A stretch of DNA of 14,173 nucleotides from the NCBI GenBank assembly GCA_902782955.1, contig CACZPD010000158.1, positions 1 through 14,173 of the forward strand, read 5' to 3'. This DNA comes from an uncultured Erysipelotrichaceae bacterium. Its GTDB lineage: Bacteria; Bacillota_I; Bacilli_A; Erysipelotrichales; Erysipelotrichaceae. A model generated the notes under the pieces. The model was not told where the DNA came from, did not search any database, and saw nothing but the letters and a program-made list of their open reading frames with translations. A program made the translations under genes and the position numbers. Below, one piece after another: positions 6,284-13,756 of this stretch; the stretch's first letter is position 1, and each line of letters begins with the position of its first letter.

Positions 6284-8941
6284 TTACTCAGCCGTTATGT
6301 GGGTCTCCAGCATTTCTGTTGCGAAATCTCTCTGGAAAGCGTCAGTCAGGATCAGGCCGTATTTCAGATCGCATTCCCCAAGATGTCTGTCCTGCAGTTT
6401 GAGGGCCGACATGGTGGTTACCCTGATTGAACTGCCGTAAGGTTTGCTTTCGATCAGCTTACCCTGTTCATCATAGTAGTCAAACAGGAAACGGATCGTT
6501 TCACCCGGTTTCAGTTCATACGTTCCTTTCTCCAGGAAGAAGGAATTATTATCCGCAAACCGGTAGCCTGCGACTTTTCCGGTGATAGCATCGCCGGTAT
6601 TTTCATTGACCGGTTCCCATTCAATATCCAGAATGATCTCTTCTTCATCATTCAGCAATGCCCTTGCAGTACCTTTATAAACGATGCCTTCGGACGTACT
6701 GACAGCTTCTTTTGCTTCATACGGGACAGGCTGGCCGCCGATATAGATCCAGTAGCCGTCAGCGGAAAGCAGCGGATGATCCTCTTCATCATACATGCCC
6801 GGCGCGTCACTGCCGAGATACATCCATCCTCCTTCACATTTCTGGAAGAAGACCTGCCTGGAGCTGACAATGATCTTCCATACATTGTCCGGCAGAACCG
6901 GTCCGTATGCCCCGTTTTTTTCCGTGAGCGGTATATCTATGATCGCCGGTATATCGACATATTCATCGAATCCTTCGACATACCAGTCTTCTTCTGTGTA
7001 ATCGGTGCCGATATCAAGCGGAACACCAAAGATCTCGACAGTATTGCCTTTGCTCATCTTCTGCGTAGCCATGATGGAGAAAAAATCATCATAGAAGTTT
7101 TTTGCCTGATTCATTTTAAACGCTTCATACTGCGCATGATCATCGCTGTATGTTCCGATACTTTCATAAGGGAAATTCATGGCAAGACCATAAATGCCGT
7201 CATTGGAAGCAGCGTTGCGCCAGACGACTGCGGACTGCAGATGATGAATGGTATCTTCTATCTCTTCACCGGAAACGATGGAATCATCATAATCGGAATC
7301 ATCCAGCAGTTTCAGATAATGGACCGCATCGATCTGTTCTTCATTGGTAAATTCATAGGCATTGGCAGCAGCCCCTGAAATATCCACGTAGTCCTGCGGG
7401 TCTTTCCTGATCGCCTTGTCCTGCTTATCATAAAGAGCCATCAGCTTCTCATATCCTTTACCGATACGGGTCAGGTCGATCAGTGACAAAGTGGATTCGC
7501 TCTGGACAGTGCCGTCATTCAGTACGGTATTATAAACATCAAATGAACTGATCATCTCTTTGCCGAATTCTTCGGTATCCATACCCGGATCCTGTGCCAG
7601 CATTTCGAACGCGGACGTATAGAACCATCCGTCCCCGCTCTCGGTTTCTTCGGAAGCAAGGAAGTAATCGGCATATGGTTCCATGGACCTGACGATCTCG
7701 ATGCTCTGCATCAGACATGCGTCATAGCCGATCAGGTCGAACTTCATCCCGGACCGGTCAATGGCGTCTGCGATCTCATTGTTCTGCAGGGTTCCGTATT
7801 CTGTATCTTTGCGCTTGTTGATATCATCCTGCCCGAAGCCTGAAGATAATCCGCCGCCGTGATCCCAGAATACCAGCATATACCGGTCAGCCGGATAGTT
7901 GTTCTTTGCCCAGACAAGGAAATCGTAGAGCGCTTCCGGATCGGACATGGATACGCTATGATCCAGATCAGCAGCTTTCGTGAGTTTGCCTTCCGCGATC
8001 TCATATCTGCTTAATGATCTGTCCTGGATGCCTTTGGTAAACCAGCGGTTGGATCCCCCTGCTTCAATGACAAATTTCAGTCCGGGCCCTTTTGCGGTTG
8101 CTTTCATCATCTGGTCAATATTGAAAGATGCCAGACCGCCGCGGTCCTCCAGATTGGAACCGATAATATATTCCAGGACAACGACGCTTTTATCTCCGGA
8201 ATGGTCGGGGAAATACCTGGCCCTGCCCGGTGCATATTCGCTGTCCAGTTTTGCATATTCACTGCCCATGGATGCTTCCCTGTCAACGATCTGCCCGTCA
8301 CCATGCACATCTGCGACCTTTTCTTCCTTTTCCTTCAGCAGCATCGAGACCATCGGACGCGGCATATATATGTTGAAGGCAAGATAACCCAGCCCGCCCA
8401 GAAGCAGAACGGCAATACCGGCAAAAGCTGCCTCTGTGAAGAAATAGTATGTATATCGCATGCGTTTTCTGATAAAGCGGCTGAACCGGTAAGCCGGTCC
8501 GTTATAAAAGCGGGCTCTTCTCAGACCTAACAGCGGCAGGAATACAAACGGGAACAAAGCCGTCAGCAGCTTGTACAGGAAGTTCTTGTGAAATGACGCT
8601 GCGATCTTCCAGTGCAGAAAACACTGGAAACCTCTGTAGACCGTTATGCCGATCAGCAGGAATCCGATACCGAAAAGAACACTCATTTCACCCCGGCCGT
8701 AATATCTGAGATACGAACCAACAGCCAGGAAGATACCCGTGATGATCAGGGCATGGAAATAAAAACGTTTGTTTTTAAAATAGATACCGGACAGTTTTCC
8801 TTCCGCAATAAAAGGAATCAATGCCGTTTTTCTCTTCAGTCCGAGTTTTGGCAGCAGCAGGGAATAGATCAGGGCATATATTGCCCAGAGGGCGATCCAC
8901 CCTTTGGGATCTGCCATAAGATAAAGCATCAGCAGCATCAT
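6284..8941 (-). CDS. Membrane-anchored clostripain-family (C11) cysteine peptidase
   Basis: An 885-residue protein with two parts. Residues 1-195 hold about five hydrophobic segments (near 14-30, 61-80, 86-103, 121-140, 168-192) with basic stretches between them; the 'LTALFPFVFLPLLGL...YNGPAYRF' part loosely recalls DUF5684-type membrane domains. Residues from about 250 form a peptidase domain with the clan CD dyad: His361 in 'FWDHGGG' and Cys409 in 'GYDACLMQSIE'. Clan CD C11 enzymes usually cut after Arg or Lys. The remaining 450 or so residues show no motif I can name. The very basic run before the last hydrophobic segment (residues 141-163) suggests that the catalytic part faces outside, but the topology is not settled. 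The start ATG at 8941 is 13 nt from a GGGAGG site, an unusually long gap. The gene is divergent from the P-loop gene; substrate unknown. Confidence 0.85.
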   Translation of the reverse strand: MMLLMLYLMADPKGWIALWAIYALIYSLLLPKLGLKRKTALIPFIAEGKLSGIYFKNKRFYFHALIITGIFLAVGSYLRYYGRGEMSVLFGIGFLLIGITVYRGFQCFLHWKIAASFHKNFLYKLLTALFPFVFLPLLGLRRARFYNGPAYRFSRFIRKRMRYTYYFFTEAAFAGIAVLLLGGLGYLAFNIYMPRPMVSMLLKEKEEKVADVHGDGQIVDREASMGSEYAKLDSEYAPGRARYFPDHSGDKSVVVLEYIIGSNLEDRGGLASFNIDQMMKATAKGPGLKFVIEAGGSNRWFTKGIQDRSLSRYEIAEGKLTKAADLDHSVSMSDPEALYDFLVWAKNNYPADRYMLVFWDHGGGLSSGFGQDDINKRKDTEYGTLQNNEIADAIDRSGMKFDLIGYDACLMQSIEIVRSMEPYADYFLASEETESGDGWFYTSAFEMLAQDPGMDTEEFGKEMISSFDVYNTVLNDGTVQSESTLSLIDLTRIGKGYEKLMALYDKQDKAIRKDPQDYVDISGAAANAYEFTNEEQIDAVHYLKLLDDSDYDDSIVSGEEIEDTIHHLQSAVVWRNAASNDGIYGLAMNFPYESIGTYSDDHAQYEAFKMNQAKNFYDDFFSIMATQKMSKGNTVEIFGVPLDIGTDYTEEDWYVEGFDEYVDIPAIIDIPLTEKNGAYGPVLPDNVWKIIVSSRQVFFQKCEGGWMYLGSDAPGMYDEEDHPLLSADGYWIYIGGQPVPYEAKEAVSTSEGIVYKGTARALLNDEEEIILDIEWEPVNENTGDAITGKVAGYRFADNNSFFLEKGTYELKPGETIRFLFDYYDEQGKLIESKPYGSSIRVTTMSALKLQDRHLGECDLKYGLILTDAFQRDFATEMLETHITAE

Positions 8942-9125
8942 ATAAATTATTTTTCCTCCCGATTGAATCTGTTGTTTTCTGAAACGTATTTTAGTCTGAA
9001 TCTACATAACATTATTTCACAAATATCTGTCTTTGGCAGTACCGTAGATGTCATCCGCGCATACAGTTTTATGATAAAATCATCTGGTAAACGATACATG
9101 CAGCATAGTTCAGGGAGGCAATACT

Positions 9126-10214
9126 ATGACCGGATATACAGATATAGAACAGGCTTTGCAGGATCCTTCTCTTGCCATCATTACAGACAGGATCAGTGAA
9201 CAGCTGGAACTCAACAAAGTGTACATTAAATACAAGACACTTCCGAAAAGGCAGAAACGGTACTCTGACTACTACTCAAACAAATTCCTGGGTCATAATG
9301 TCCCGGAAATGTATGTCATTGTAAAAGATAAATTGAGAGCGGACATGATTGAAGATCTGCAGCTGCCGAGTGAAACATATGTGCATTCCGAACCGGATCT
9401 TTACTATAAGGAAGACAGTTTTAACGCAGGCGATACAAATATATGTTTTATTCTCGGACATTCGGGGAGCGGGAAATCCAGTATGGCAAGGATCCTCGAC
9501 GGGGATGATATAGATCATATTGAGCTGGATGATCTGCTTCTGATCAAAGACCATTTCACCATGGATCAGCTGAAGACGTATTCCGATATGCTGTACAGCT
9601 TCTTCAGCACCGTCGGTGCAAAATACTATATCGGCATTGCAGAGCGCGACAGCATTCCCAAAGAGGAATATGAAGATAAAGTATTTAACGACTTTGTCAG
9701 TTTCGCCATGGAATATGCAAAGCAGCATAAGGAAAAGAAATATATCATTGAAGGAATCTGGATCTATCTCTATTTTGATGATCCTTCCGTATTCAAGGAT
9801 TATGCTGTATTCATCAAAGGAACATCTTTCCTGAAATCCAAGATCCGCGCAATGAAAAGAGAGATGCACAGAGATCCGCAGACGCTGCATGAACGCAAGC
9901 AGATGTTCGGAAGAGAAACAAGAAACTATCTTCTGGATGAAGAGAAGATCAATCATTACCGCGACTACTACGGCGACTGTCCCGAAACAGTCCTGAGAGA
10001 GGAGAACAGCGGTGCAGGTTCAAAAGCTGAGACGGTGTTAAATGATTTGAACAGTATCGATACCCTCTTCGTGAACGAAGACGCAAACGGGATCCTGGCG
10101 ATCATGAAAAAGACCAAGGCAGATCCTTCATTATCTTCCTGGAACAAGCTGAAGATCATGACTGAATGCCAGACTGCCCTGCTTGACCTGATCCGGCAGG
10201 CGGCTGAAGGATAA
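9126..10214 (+). CDS. P-loop NTP-binding (kinase-like) protein of unknown role
   Basis: A 362-residue soluble protein. A strand and Walker A loop, 'ICFILGHSGSGKSS' (106-119), lead a P-loop NTPase/kinase-like core. 'KKYIIEGIWIYLYF' (204-217) is a candidate Walker B strand. A basic stretch at 239-267 (several Arg and Lys from 'KIRAMKRE' through 'FGRETRNY') could be a lid, as in nucleoside- or shikimate-kinase-like enzymes. Roughly 100 residues before the P-loop and 75 at the end match nothing I recognise; the N-terminus is Tyr- and Lys-rich. It has no signal peptide or membrane segment. The start ATG has a GGGAGG site (9113-9118) 7 nt upstream. It stands alone, divergent from the peptidase gene and followed by a terminator. 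An AT-rich TATGATAAAAT at 9070-9080 may hold its -10 box, but I see no good -35. The substrate is unknown. Confidence 0.8.
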   Translation: MTGYTDIEQALQDPSLAIITDRISEQLELNKVYIKYKTLPKRQKRYSDYYSNKFLGHNVPEMYVIVKDKLRADMIEDLQLPSETYVHSEPDLYYKEDSFNAGDTNICFILGHSGSGKSSMARILDGDDIDHIELDDLLLIKDHFTMDQLKTYSDMLYSFFSTVGAKYYIGIAERDSIPKEEYEDKVFNDFVSFAMEYAKQHKEKKYIIEGIWIYLYFDDPSVFKDYAVFIKGTSFLKSKIRAMKREMHRDPQTLHERKQMFGRETRNYLLDEEKINHYRDYYGDCPETVLREENSGAGSKAETVLNDLNSIDTLFVNEDANGILAIMKKTKADPSLSSWNKLKIMTECQTALLDLIRQAAEG

Positions 10215-10224
10215 AGATAAAATG

Positions 10225-10285
10225 AAAAGACGGTTTGATGAATGAGAGCCTGATTAGATTCAACTCTCTCTTCTGCCGTCTTTTT
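10225..10285. terminator. Bidirectional intrinsic terminator between convergent genes
   Basis: AAAAGACGG (10225-10233) pairs with CCGTCTTTT (10276-10284). A further GAGAG/CTCTC pairing is possible inside the long loop. The plus strand ends in TTTTT and the minus strand in TTTT, so the hairpin can end the P-loop gene (stop 10214) and the TetR gene (stop 10299) alike. Confidence 0.75.
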
Positions 10286-10298
10286 ATTGTGCCTGCTT

Positions 10299-10853
10299 TT
10301 ATTTCCAGGTTTCCCGGATCATAGTGATCAGTATTGCCTTCTTTTCCTTCTTTGTCATTTTGGCAAAACTGGGTGCGTGCAGGGCTGCAGAAATATCATT
10401 GATGAGCTTCCCTGCTGCGATATCGACCGGATACGGTCCGGCATAGCCATGCGCCTGCAGGGCTTTCTCCACGGCCGGTGCCATGGATGCCAGTGTCCGG
10501 TCATGCAGGGCATAAGCCATGGTCCAGTGCAGGTTGGCAGATACATTCCCGAATGCCTGCATGGCACTTTCATACTGTTTCAGAAGCTTGTCCACCAGGT
10601 CTTCCGGAGAAGATACGGTATCCATGATCTTTTCAAAGTCTTCCGCATACTGCCGGAAAAAACGGTCTACCGCCACATTGAACAGTTCTTCCTTGGACTT
10701 GAAGTAGTGATAGAACATCCCTACTTCCCCGCCTACCTGATCAAGTACCTTCCGGACGGATGTTTGTTCATAGCCTTCGCTGAAAAACAACTGCTGCGCA
10801 GCCGCTATGATCTCATCCCGCTTTCCGCCTTCCAGTATCGCTTTCCTTGCCAT
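10299..10853 (-). CDS. TetR/AcrR-family transcriptional regulator
   Basis: A 184-residue repressor-type protein. The N-terminal domain has the TetR pattern: 'IIAAAQQLFFSEGYEQTSVRKVLDQVGGEVGMFYHYFKSKEELF' across residues 15-58, with the helix-turn-helix at about 30-51. The C-terminal ligand domain is not diagnostic. It overlaps the end of the hydrolase gene by 41 nt. Its own ribosome binding site is weak (AGGGAAA), so it is probably translated from the hydrolase transcript. Two copies of one inverted repeat flank the promoter of this unit at 12009-12092; the simplest reading is that this protein binds them and represses itself and the hydrolase. A small-molecule ligand, perhaps the hydrolase substrate or product, would relieve repression. 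The family call is firm; ligand and target are inferred. Confidence 0.92.
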   Translation of the reverse strand: MARKAILEGGKRDEIIAAAQQLFFSEGYEQTSVRKVLDQVGGEVGMFYHYFKSKEELFNVAVDRFFRQYAEDFEKIMDTVSSPEDLVDKLLKQYESAMQAFGNVSANLHWTMAYALHDRTLASMAPAVEKALQAHGYAGPYPVDIAAGKLINDISAALHAPSFAKMTKKEKKAILITMIRETWK

Positions 10854-11997
10854 CTGTCGTTTCCCTGATCCAGTTTTCGATCGTTTCCAGTGCCAGCTTC
10901 GGATTGCCGATCTGGCAGTGGTGATCAGCGTTGTCTTCCGCTGTAAACAGCCTGCCTTTCACACTGCGTGCATTGGTCAATGCCTTCAGCTGGTCTTCAT
11001 AGAATATTGTATACAAGTCTGCGGCTCCCGCAAGCACCAGTACGTCACATTTCAGCATCGGCGAGATCTTCTTCGTATTGTAGAGCTTGATGCAGTTGAA
11101 GTAGTCACATGGTGTATGCACATTCTCATAAATGGCATATCCCTGTCCTAATAACCACTTCGTAAAGTAGTTCTCATCCAGTTTCCTGCCTAACCATTTC
11201 CACAATGCATTCTTCGGGTGTGCGGTCATATAGTCAAAGAACTTTGCTTTTGCCTTTCCCATCTTGTGCGTAATGGCACCGTAGAAATCATAGATCAGGT
11301 CAAACATGACCACTCTCTGGATCCTGTTATCATACGCGGCAGCTCTTGGTGCGAGATACCCGCCCAGGGAGATGCCGATCAGCGTTACATCATCCAGACC
11401 GAAATGATCCAGTACAGCAGAAGTGCATTTCTCCCATGCCGGCGTCATCTTCAGACCGCAGCGCATCAGTACTTCTCCCTGTCCCGGTCCTTCAAAGAAA
11501 TAGGTCTCATATCCCTTTGAAGCAAAGTACGGCAGGAAGTCCAGGAATTCCTGGATAAAGCTGTCATAGCCACCGTGCAGTACAATAATACCCTTTGATC
11601 CTTCCGGCTTCATATAGTATACGGGCAGATATCCTGTCTCATACGGGATCCGCTCATAGTGCATACCCTCAATACTTCCGTAATGGGCATCATAGTGTTC
11701 CATGCATTTTTCATAGAGTACCTTCTTCAGGGAATTGCCCTGTTCATCTTTCTTGTCGCTTAAGGTATAGAACTGTGCTGCCCTGTAGCATACCGCAGCC
11801 TTCAGATGATCTCCTTCCGCTTCTGCTTTCTCTGCCAGTTCCGTAAACAGGCTGATCCATGTCTCAAAGTCTGTCGCCTGTTTACCGACTTCCATCAGTT
11901 CATCATATCCGAGCGTACCGCAGGAATAAAAACGGTTCAGCTGGAAGTTCATCGCTTCATTTTCATTGAATGGATAATACCCTGTCCTGAATTCCAT
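10813..11997 (-). CDS. Alpha/beta hydrolase, FrsA-like
   Basis: A 394-residue esterase/hydrolase-fold protein. Residues 1-110 are mainly helical and precede the hydrolase core, as in FrsA-like enzymes. In the core: 'GIIVLHGGYD' (136-145, oxyanion region), 'FFEGPGQGE' (167-175, a mark of this subgroup), the nucleophile elbow 'GISLGGY' with Ser210, 'VLAGAADLYT' with Asp327, and 'NADHHCQIG' with His359 or His360. I set the start at the ATG at 11997. The frame also has a GTG at 12003, but that lies inside the perfect ribosome binding site GGAGGTGA. The substrate is unknown; esters or C-C bonds of small organic compounds are typical. It is the first gene of a two-gene unit with the TetR regulator. 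Confidence 0.88.
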   Translation of the reverse strand: MEFRTGYYPFNENEAMNFQLNRFYSCGTLGYDELMEVGKQATDFETWISLFTELAEKAEAEGDHLKAAVCYRAAQFYTLSDKKDEQGNSLKKVLYEKCMEHYDAHYGSIEGMHYERIPYETGYLPVYYMKPEGSKGIIVLHGGYDSFIQEFLDFLPYFASKGYETYFFEGPGQGEVLMRCGLKMTPAWEKCTSAVLDHFGLDDVTLIGISLGGYLAPRAAAYDNRIQRVVMFDLIYDFYGAITHKMGKAKAKFFDYMTAHPKNALWKWLGRKLDENYFTKWLLGQGYAIYENVHTPCDYFNCIKLYNTKKISPMLKCDVLVLAGAADLYTIFYEDQLKALTNARSVKGRLFTAEDNADHHCQIGNPKLALETIENWIRETTDGKESDTGRRKAG

Positions 11998-12008
11998 AGT
12001 CACCTCCG

Positions 12009-12035
12009 AATAAACAGAATACTGTTCTGTTTATT
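12009..12035. promoter_or_regulatory. Operator O1, 27-bp inverted repeat
   Basis: AATAAACAGAA, spacer TACTG, TTCTGTTTATT: a perfect inverted repeat with 11-bp arms. It abuts the -10 box and covers the likely transcription start, a position that would block RNA polymerase. It matches the copy at 12066-12092. The protein is presumably the TetR regulator of the same unit. Confidence 0.85.
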
Positions 12036-12064
12036 ATGATATAACTGTTTATCCGCATATTCAA
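12036..12064 (-). promoter_or_regulatory. Promoter of the hydrolase-tetR unit
   Basis: The -35 box TTGAAT (12059-12064) and the -10 box TATCAT (12036-12041) are separated by exactly 17 nt on the minus strand. The promoter fits precisely between the two operator copies. A lone half-site CTGTTTAT (12045-12052, plus-strand reading) lies in the spacer. Confidence 0.75.
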
Positions 12065-12065
12065 G

Positions 12066-12092
12066 AATAAACAGAATATCGTTCCGTTAATT
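12066..12092. promoter_or_regulatory. Operator O2, imperfect copy of O1
   Basis: AATAAACAGAA, spacer TATCG, TTCCGTTAATT: the left arm is identical to O1 and the right arm matches at 9 of 11 positions. It sits 1 nt upstream of the -35 box. Its centre is 57 bp from the centre of O1. Confidence 0.8.
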
Positions 12093-12095
12093 CAG

Positions 12096-12122
12096 AAAAG
12101 AAAAACACTGTCCATGACAGTG
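12096..12122 (-). terminator. Intrinsic terminator of the RNA-ligase-like/PhzF/ZIP unit
   Basis: On the minus strand CACTGTC pairs with GACAGTG around an ATG loop (12106-12122), followed by TTTTTCTTTT. It begins 17 nt after the ZIP gene stop and ends just short of operator O2. Confidence 0.9.
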
Positions 12123-12138
12123 CTGATCTGTTTCTGCA

Positions 12139-12918
12139 TTATCCCAGCGCTACATCCAGGATCATCATGAGTACGAAACCTAGCGCGAATGCGATCGTTC
12201 CGACGTTGGTATGCTTTCCTTCCGACATTTCCGGAATCAGCTCTTCCACGACGACATACATCATGGCACCTGCCGCAAAGGCAAGCATATAGGGCATGAT
12301 GGGTATGACAAAGGAAGCGAAAAAGATAGTGATCAGGGATGCGATCGGTTCCACAGCGCCGGAAAGGACACCGTACAGGAATGTCTTGATCCGGGGCATG
12401 CCTTCTGCCTGCAGAGGCATGGATACGATCGCGCCTTCCGGGAAGTTCTGTATGGCAATACCCAAAGCCAGCGCAAGCGCCGCTGTACGGCTGAGTCCGA
12501 CATTGCCGGACAGCCATCCGGCGTAGACGACACCGACTGCCATTCCTTCCGGTATGTTGTGCAGGGTAACGGCCAGGATGAGCTTGGTCGTACGTTTCAG
12601 ACCGCTTTCCGGTCCTTCACTCTGCATATCCATGTGCATGTGCGGTGTTACTTCATCCAGGAACAGCAGGAATCCTACGCCGATCAGGAAACCGATCGCG
12701 GCAGGCACAAAGGAAAGTTTTCCCATTGCCTCACTGCTGTCCAGCGCCGGCTGCAGAAGGCTCCAGAAGGATGCGGCTACCATGACGCCTGCCGCAAATC
12801 CTGTCAGGATCTTCTGTACATTTTCCGATATCTGGTCTTTTAACAGAAAGACCATGGCCGCACCAAGGCTGGTGCCGATAAAGGGGATCATGATCCCCTG
12901 GATCACACTCATCTGCAT
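12139..12918 (-). CDS. ZIP-family metal transporter, GufA-like
   Basis: A 259-residue polytopic membrane protein with about eight hydrophobic segments, the ZIP plan. The two metal-site helices are clear: 'HNIPEG' (120-125) in TM4 and 'NFPEG' (158-162) in TM5. A cytoplasmic-type loop before TM4 holds 'HMHMDM' (94-98 region), the usual histidine-rich stretch. 'GAVEP' (187-191) is typical of the GufA/ZupT side of the family. It should import a divalent metal, probably zinc, possibly iron or manganese; the specificity is not readable. The start ATG has a GGAGGG site a few nt upstream and follows the PhzF gene by 21 nt. No metal-regulator box was seen. It is the last gene before a strong terminator. 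Confidence 0.93.
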   Translation of the reverse strand: MQMSVIQGIMIPFIGTSLGAAMVFLLKDQISENVQKILTGFAAGVMVAASFWSLLQPALDSSEAMGKLSFVPAAIGFLIGVGFLLFLDEVTPHMHMDMQSEGPESGLKRTTKLILAVTLHNIPEGMAVGVVYAGWLSGNVGLSRTAALALALGIAIQNFPEGAIVSMPLQAEGMPRIKTFLYGVLSGAVEPIASLITIFFASFVIPIMPYMLAFAAGAMMYVVVEELIPEMSEGKHTNVGTIAFALGFVLMMILDVALG

Positions 12919-12939
12919 ATTTCCCTCCTTCCCTGTTTT

Positions 12940-13743
12940 TTAAAAAGAGATCTCCCCTGTCAGGTAGAGAACACACCTGCCGCTGATGGATACCCGGTCT
13001 CCTTCCATGCGGCAGTACAGCGTACCGCCCCGCGGGGATACTTCCCGGGATACGATATCCTTCTTGCCGAATACTTCGCTCCAGTACGGAACCAGTGTCG
13101 TATGCATGGAGCCGCATACAGGATCTTCGTTGATGCCGAGCTTCGGCCAGAAGGCACGGCATACGATATCATATGCCGGATCATCGCTCTTCGCTGTTAC
13201 ATAGACAGATAACCCCACAGGGAATCTTCTGATCTTTTCAAAGTCCGGTTCCATATTCCTGATGACTTCCGCATCATCATATACCAGCATGAGGTCACGT
13301 TCCGTACGCAGTACCTGTACCGGTTTATAGCTGAGTGCTTCTCCCATATAGTCTGCATATTCATACGGCACCGGCGGGACAGCCGGGAAGTCCATTTCCA
13401 GCAGTTCACCGTCTTTTCTGACATGCAGTACATGTCCGCATTTCAAAGCATGGAAACAGATCTCTGTTTCTGCCGTTTCATAAAAACGGAACAGGATATA
13501 GGCTGTACCCAACGTGCAGTGACCGCATAGATCTATTTCATCTTTCGGTGTAAACCAGCGCAGTTCATAGGTACATGGTTTATCTTTGATCTTTACCGCA
13601 AAGCCTGTTTCGGAAAGATTGTTTTCCATGGCGATCTTCCGCATGGTCTCAGCTTCCAGCCATGTATCCAGGATGCATACACCTGCCGGATTGCCTTCAA
13701 ATACAGCATCCGCAAAGGCATCTGCCACATAATATTTCAGCAT
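12940..13743 (-). CDS. PhzF-family isomerase/epimerase
   Basis: A 267-residue cytoplasmic enzyme of the diaminopimelate-epimerase fold. Family marks: 'VADAFADAVFEGNPAGV' near the start, 'NNLSETGF' with Glu45 (the catalytic glutamate position of PhzF), 'DLCGHCTLG' (71-79) and 'GINEDPVCGSMH' (203-214). I chose the ATG at 13743 because a GGAGGAGAA site ends 3 nt upstream and the family starts with a lysine-aromatic strand there. An in-frame ATG eight codons earlier would overlap the upstream gene. The substrate is unknown: most stand-alone members outside phenazine clusters have no assigned reaction, and no phenazine genes are present here. It follows the RNA-ligase-like gene by 13 nt. Confidence 0.9.
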   Translation of the reverse strand: MLKYYVADAFADAVFEGNPAGVCILDTWLEAETMRKIAMENNLSETGFAVKIKDKPCTYELRWFTPKDEIDLCGHCTLGTAYILFRFYETAETEICFHALKCGHVLHVRKDGELLEMDFPAVPPVPYEYADYMGEALSYKPVQVLRTERDLMLVYDDAEVIRNMEPDFEKIRRFPVGLSVYVTAKSDDPAYDIVCRAFWPKLGINEDPVCGSMHTTLVPYWSEVFGKKDIVSREVSPRGGTLYCRMEGDRVSISGRCVLYLTGEISF

Positions 13744-13756
13744 ATCTTCTCCTCCG

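Noticed and set aside
9276..9956. 226-codon minus-strand open frame inside the P-loop gene, hydrophobic in places
   Set aside because: It is antisense to a gene with a clear Walker A motif and a good ribosome binding site, and its product resembles no known family.
12744..13743. PhzF as evidence of a phenazine cluster
   Set aside because: No other phz genes are present; most PhzF-family proteins occur outside phenazine pathways.
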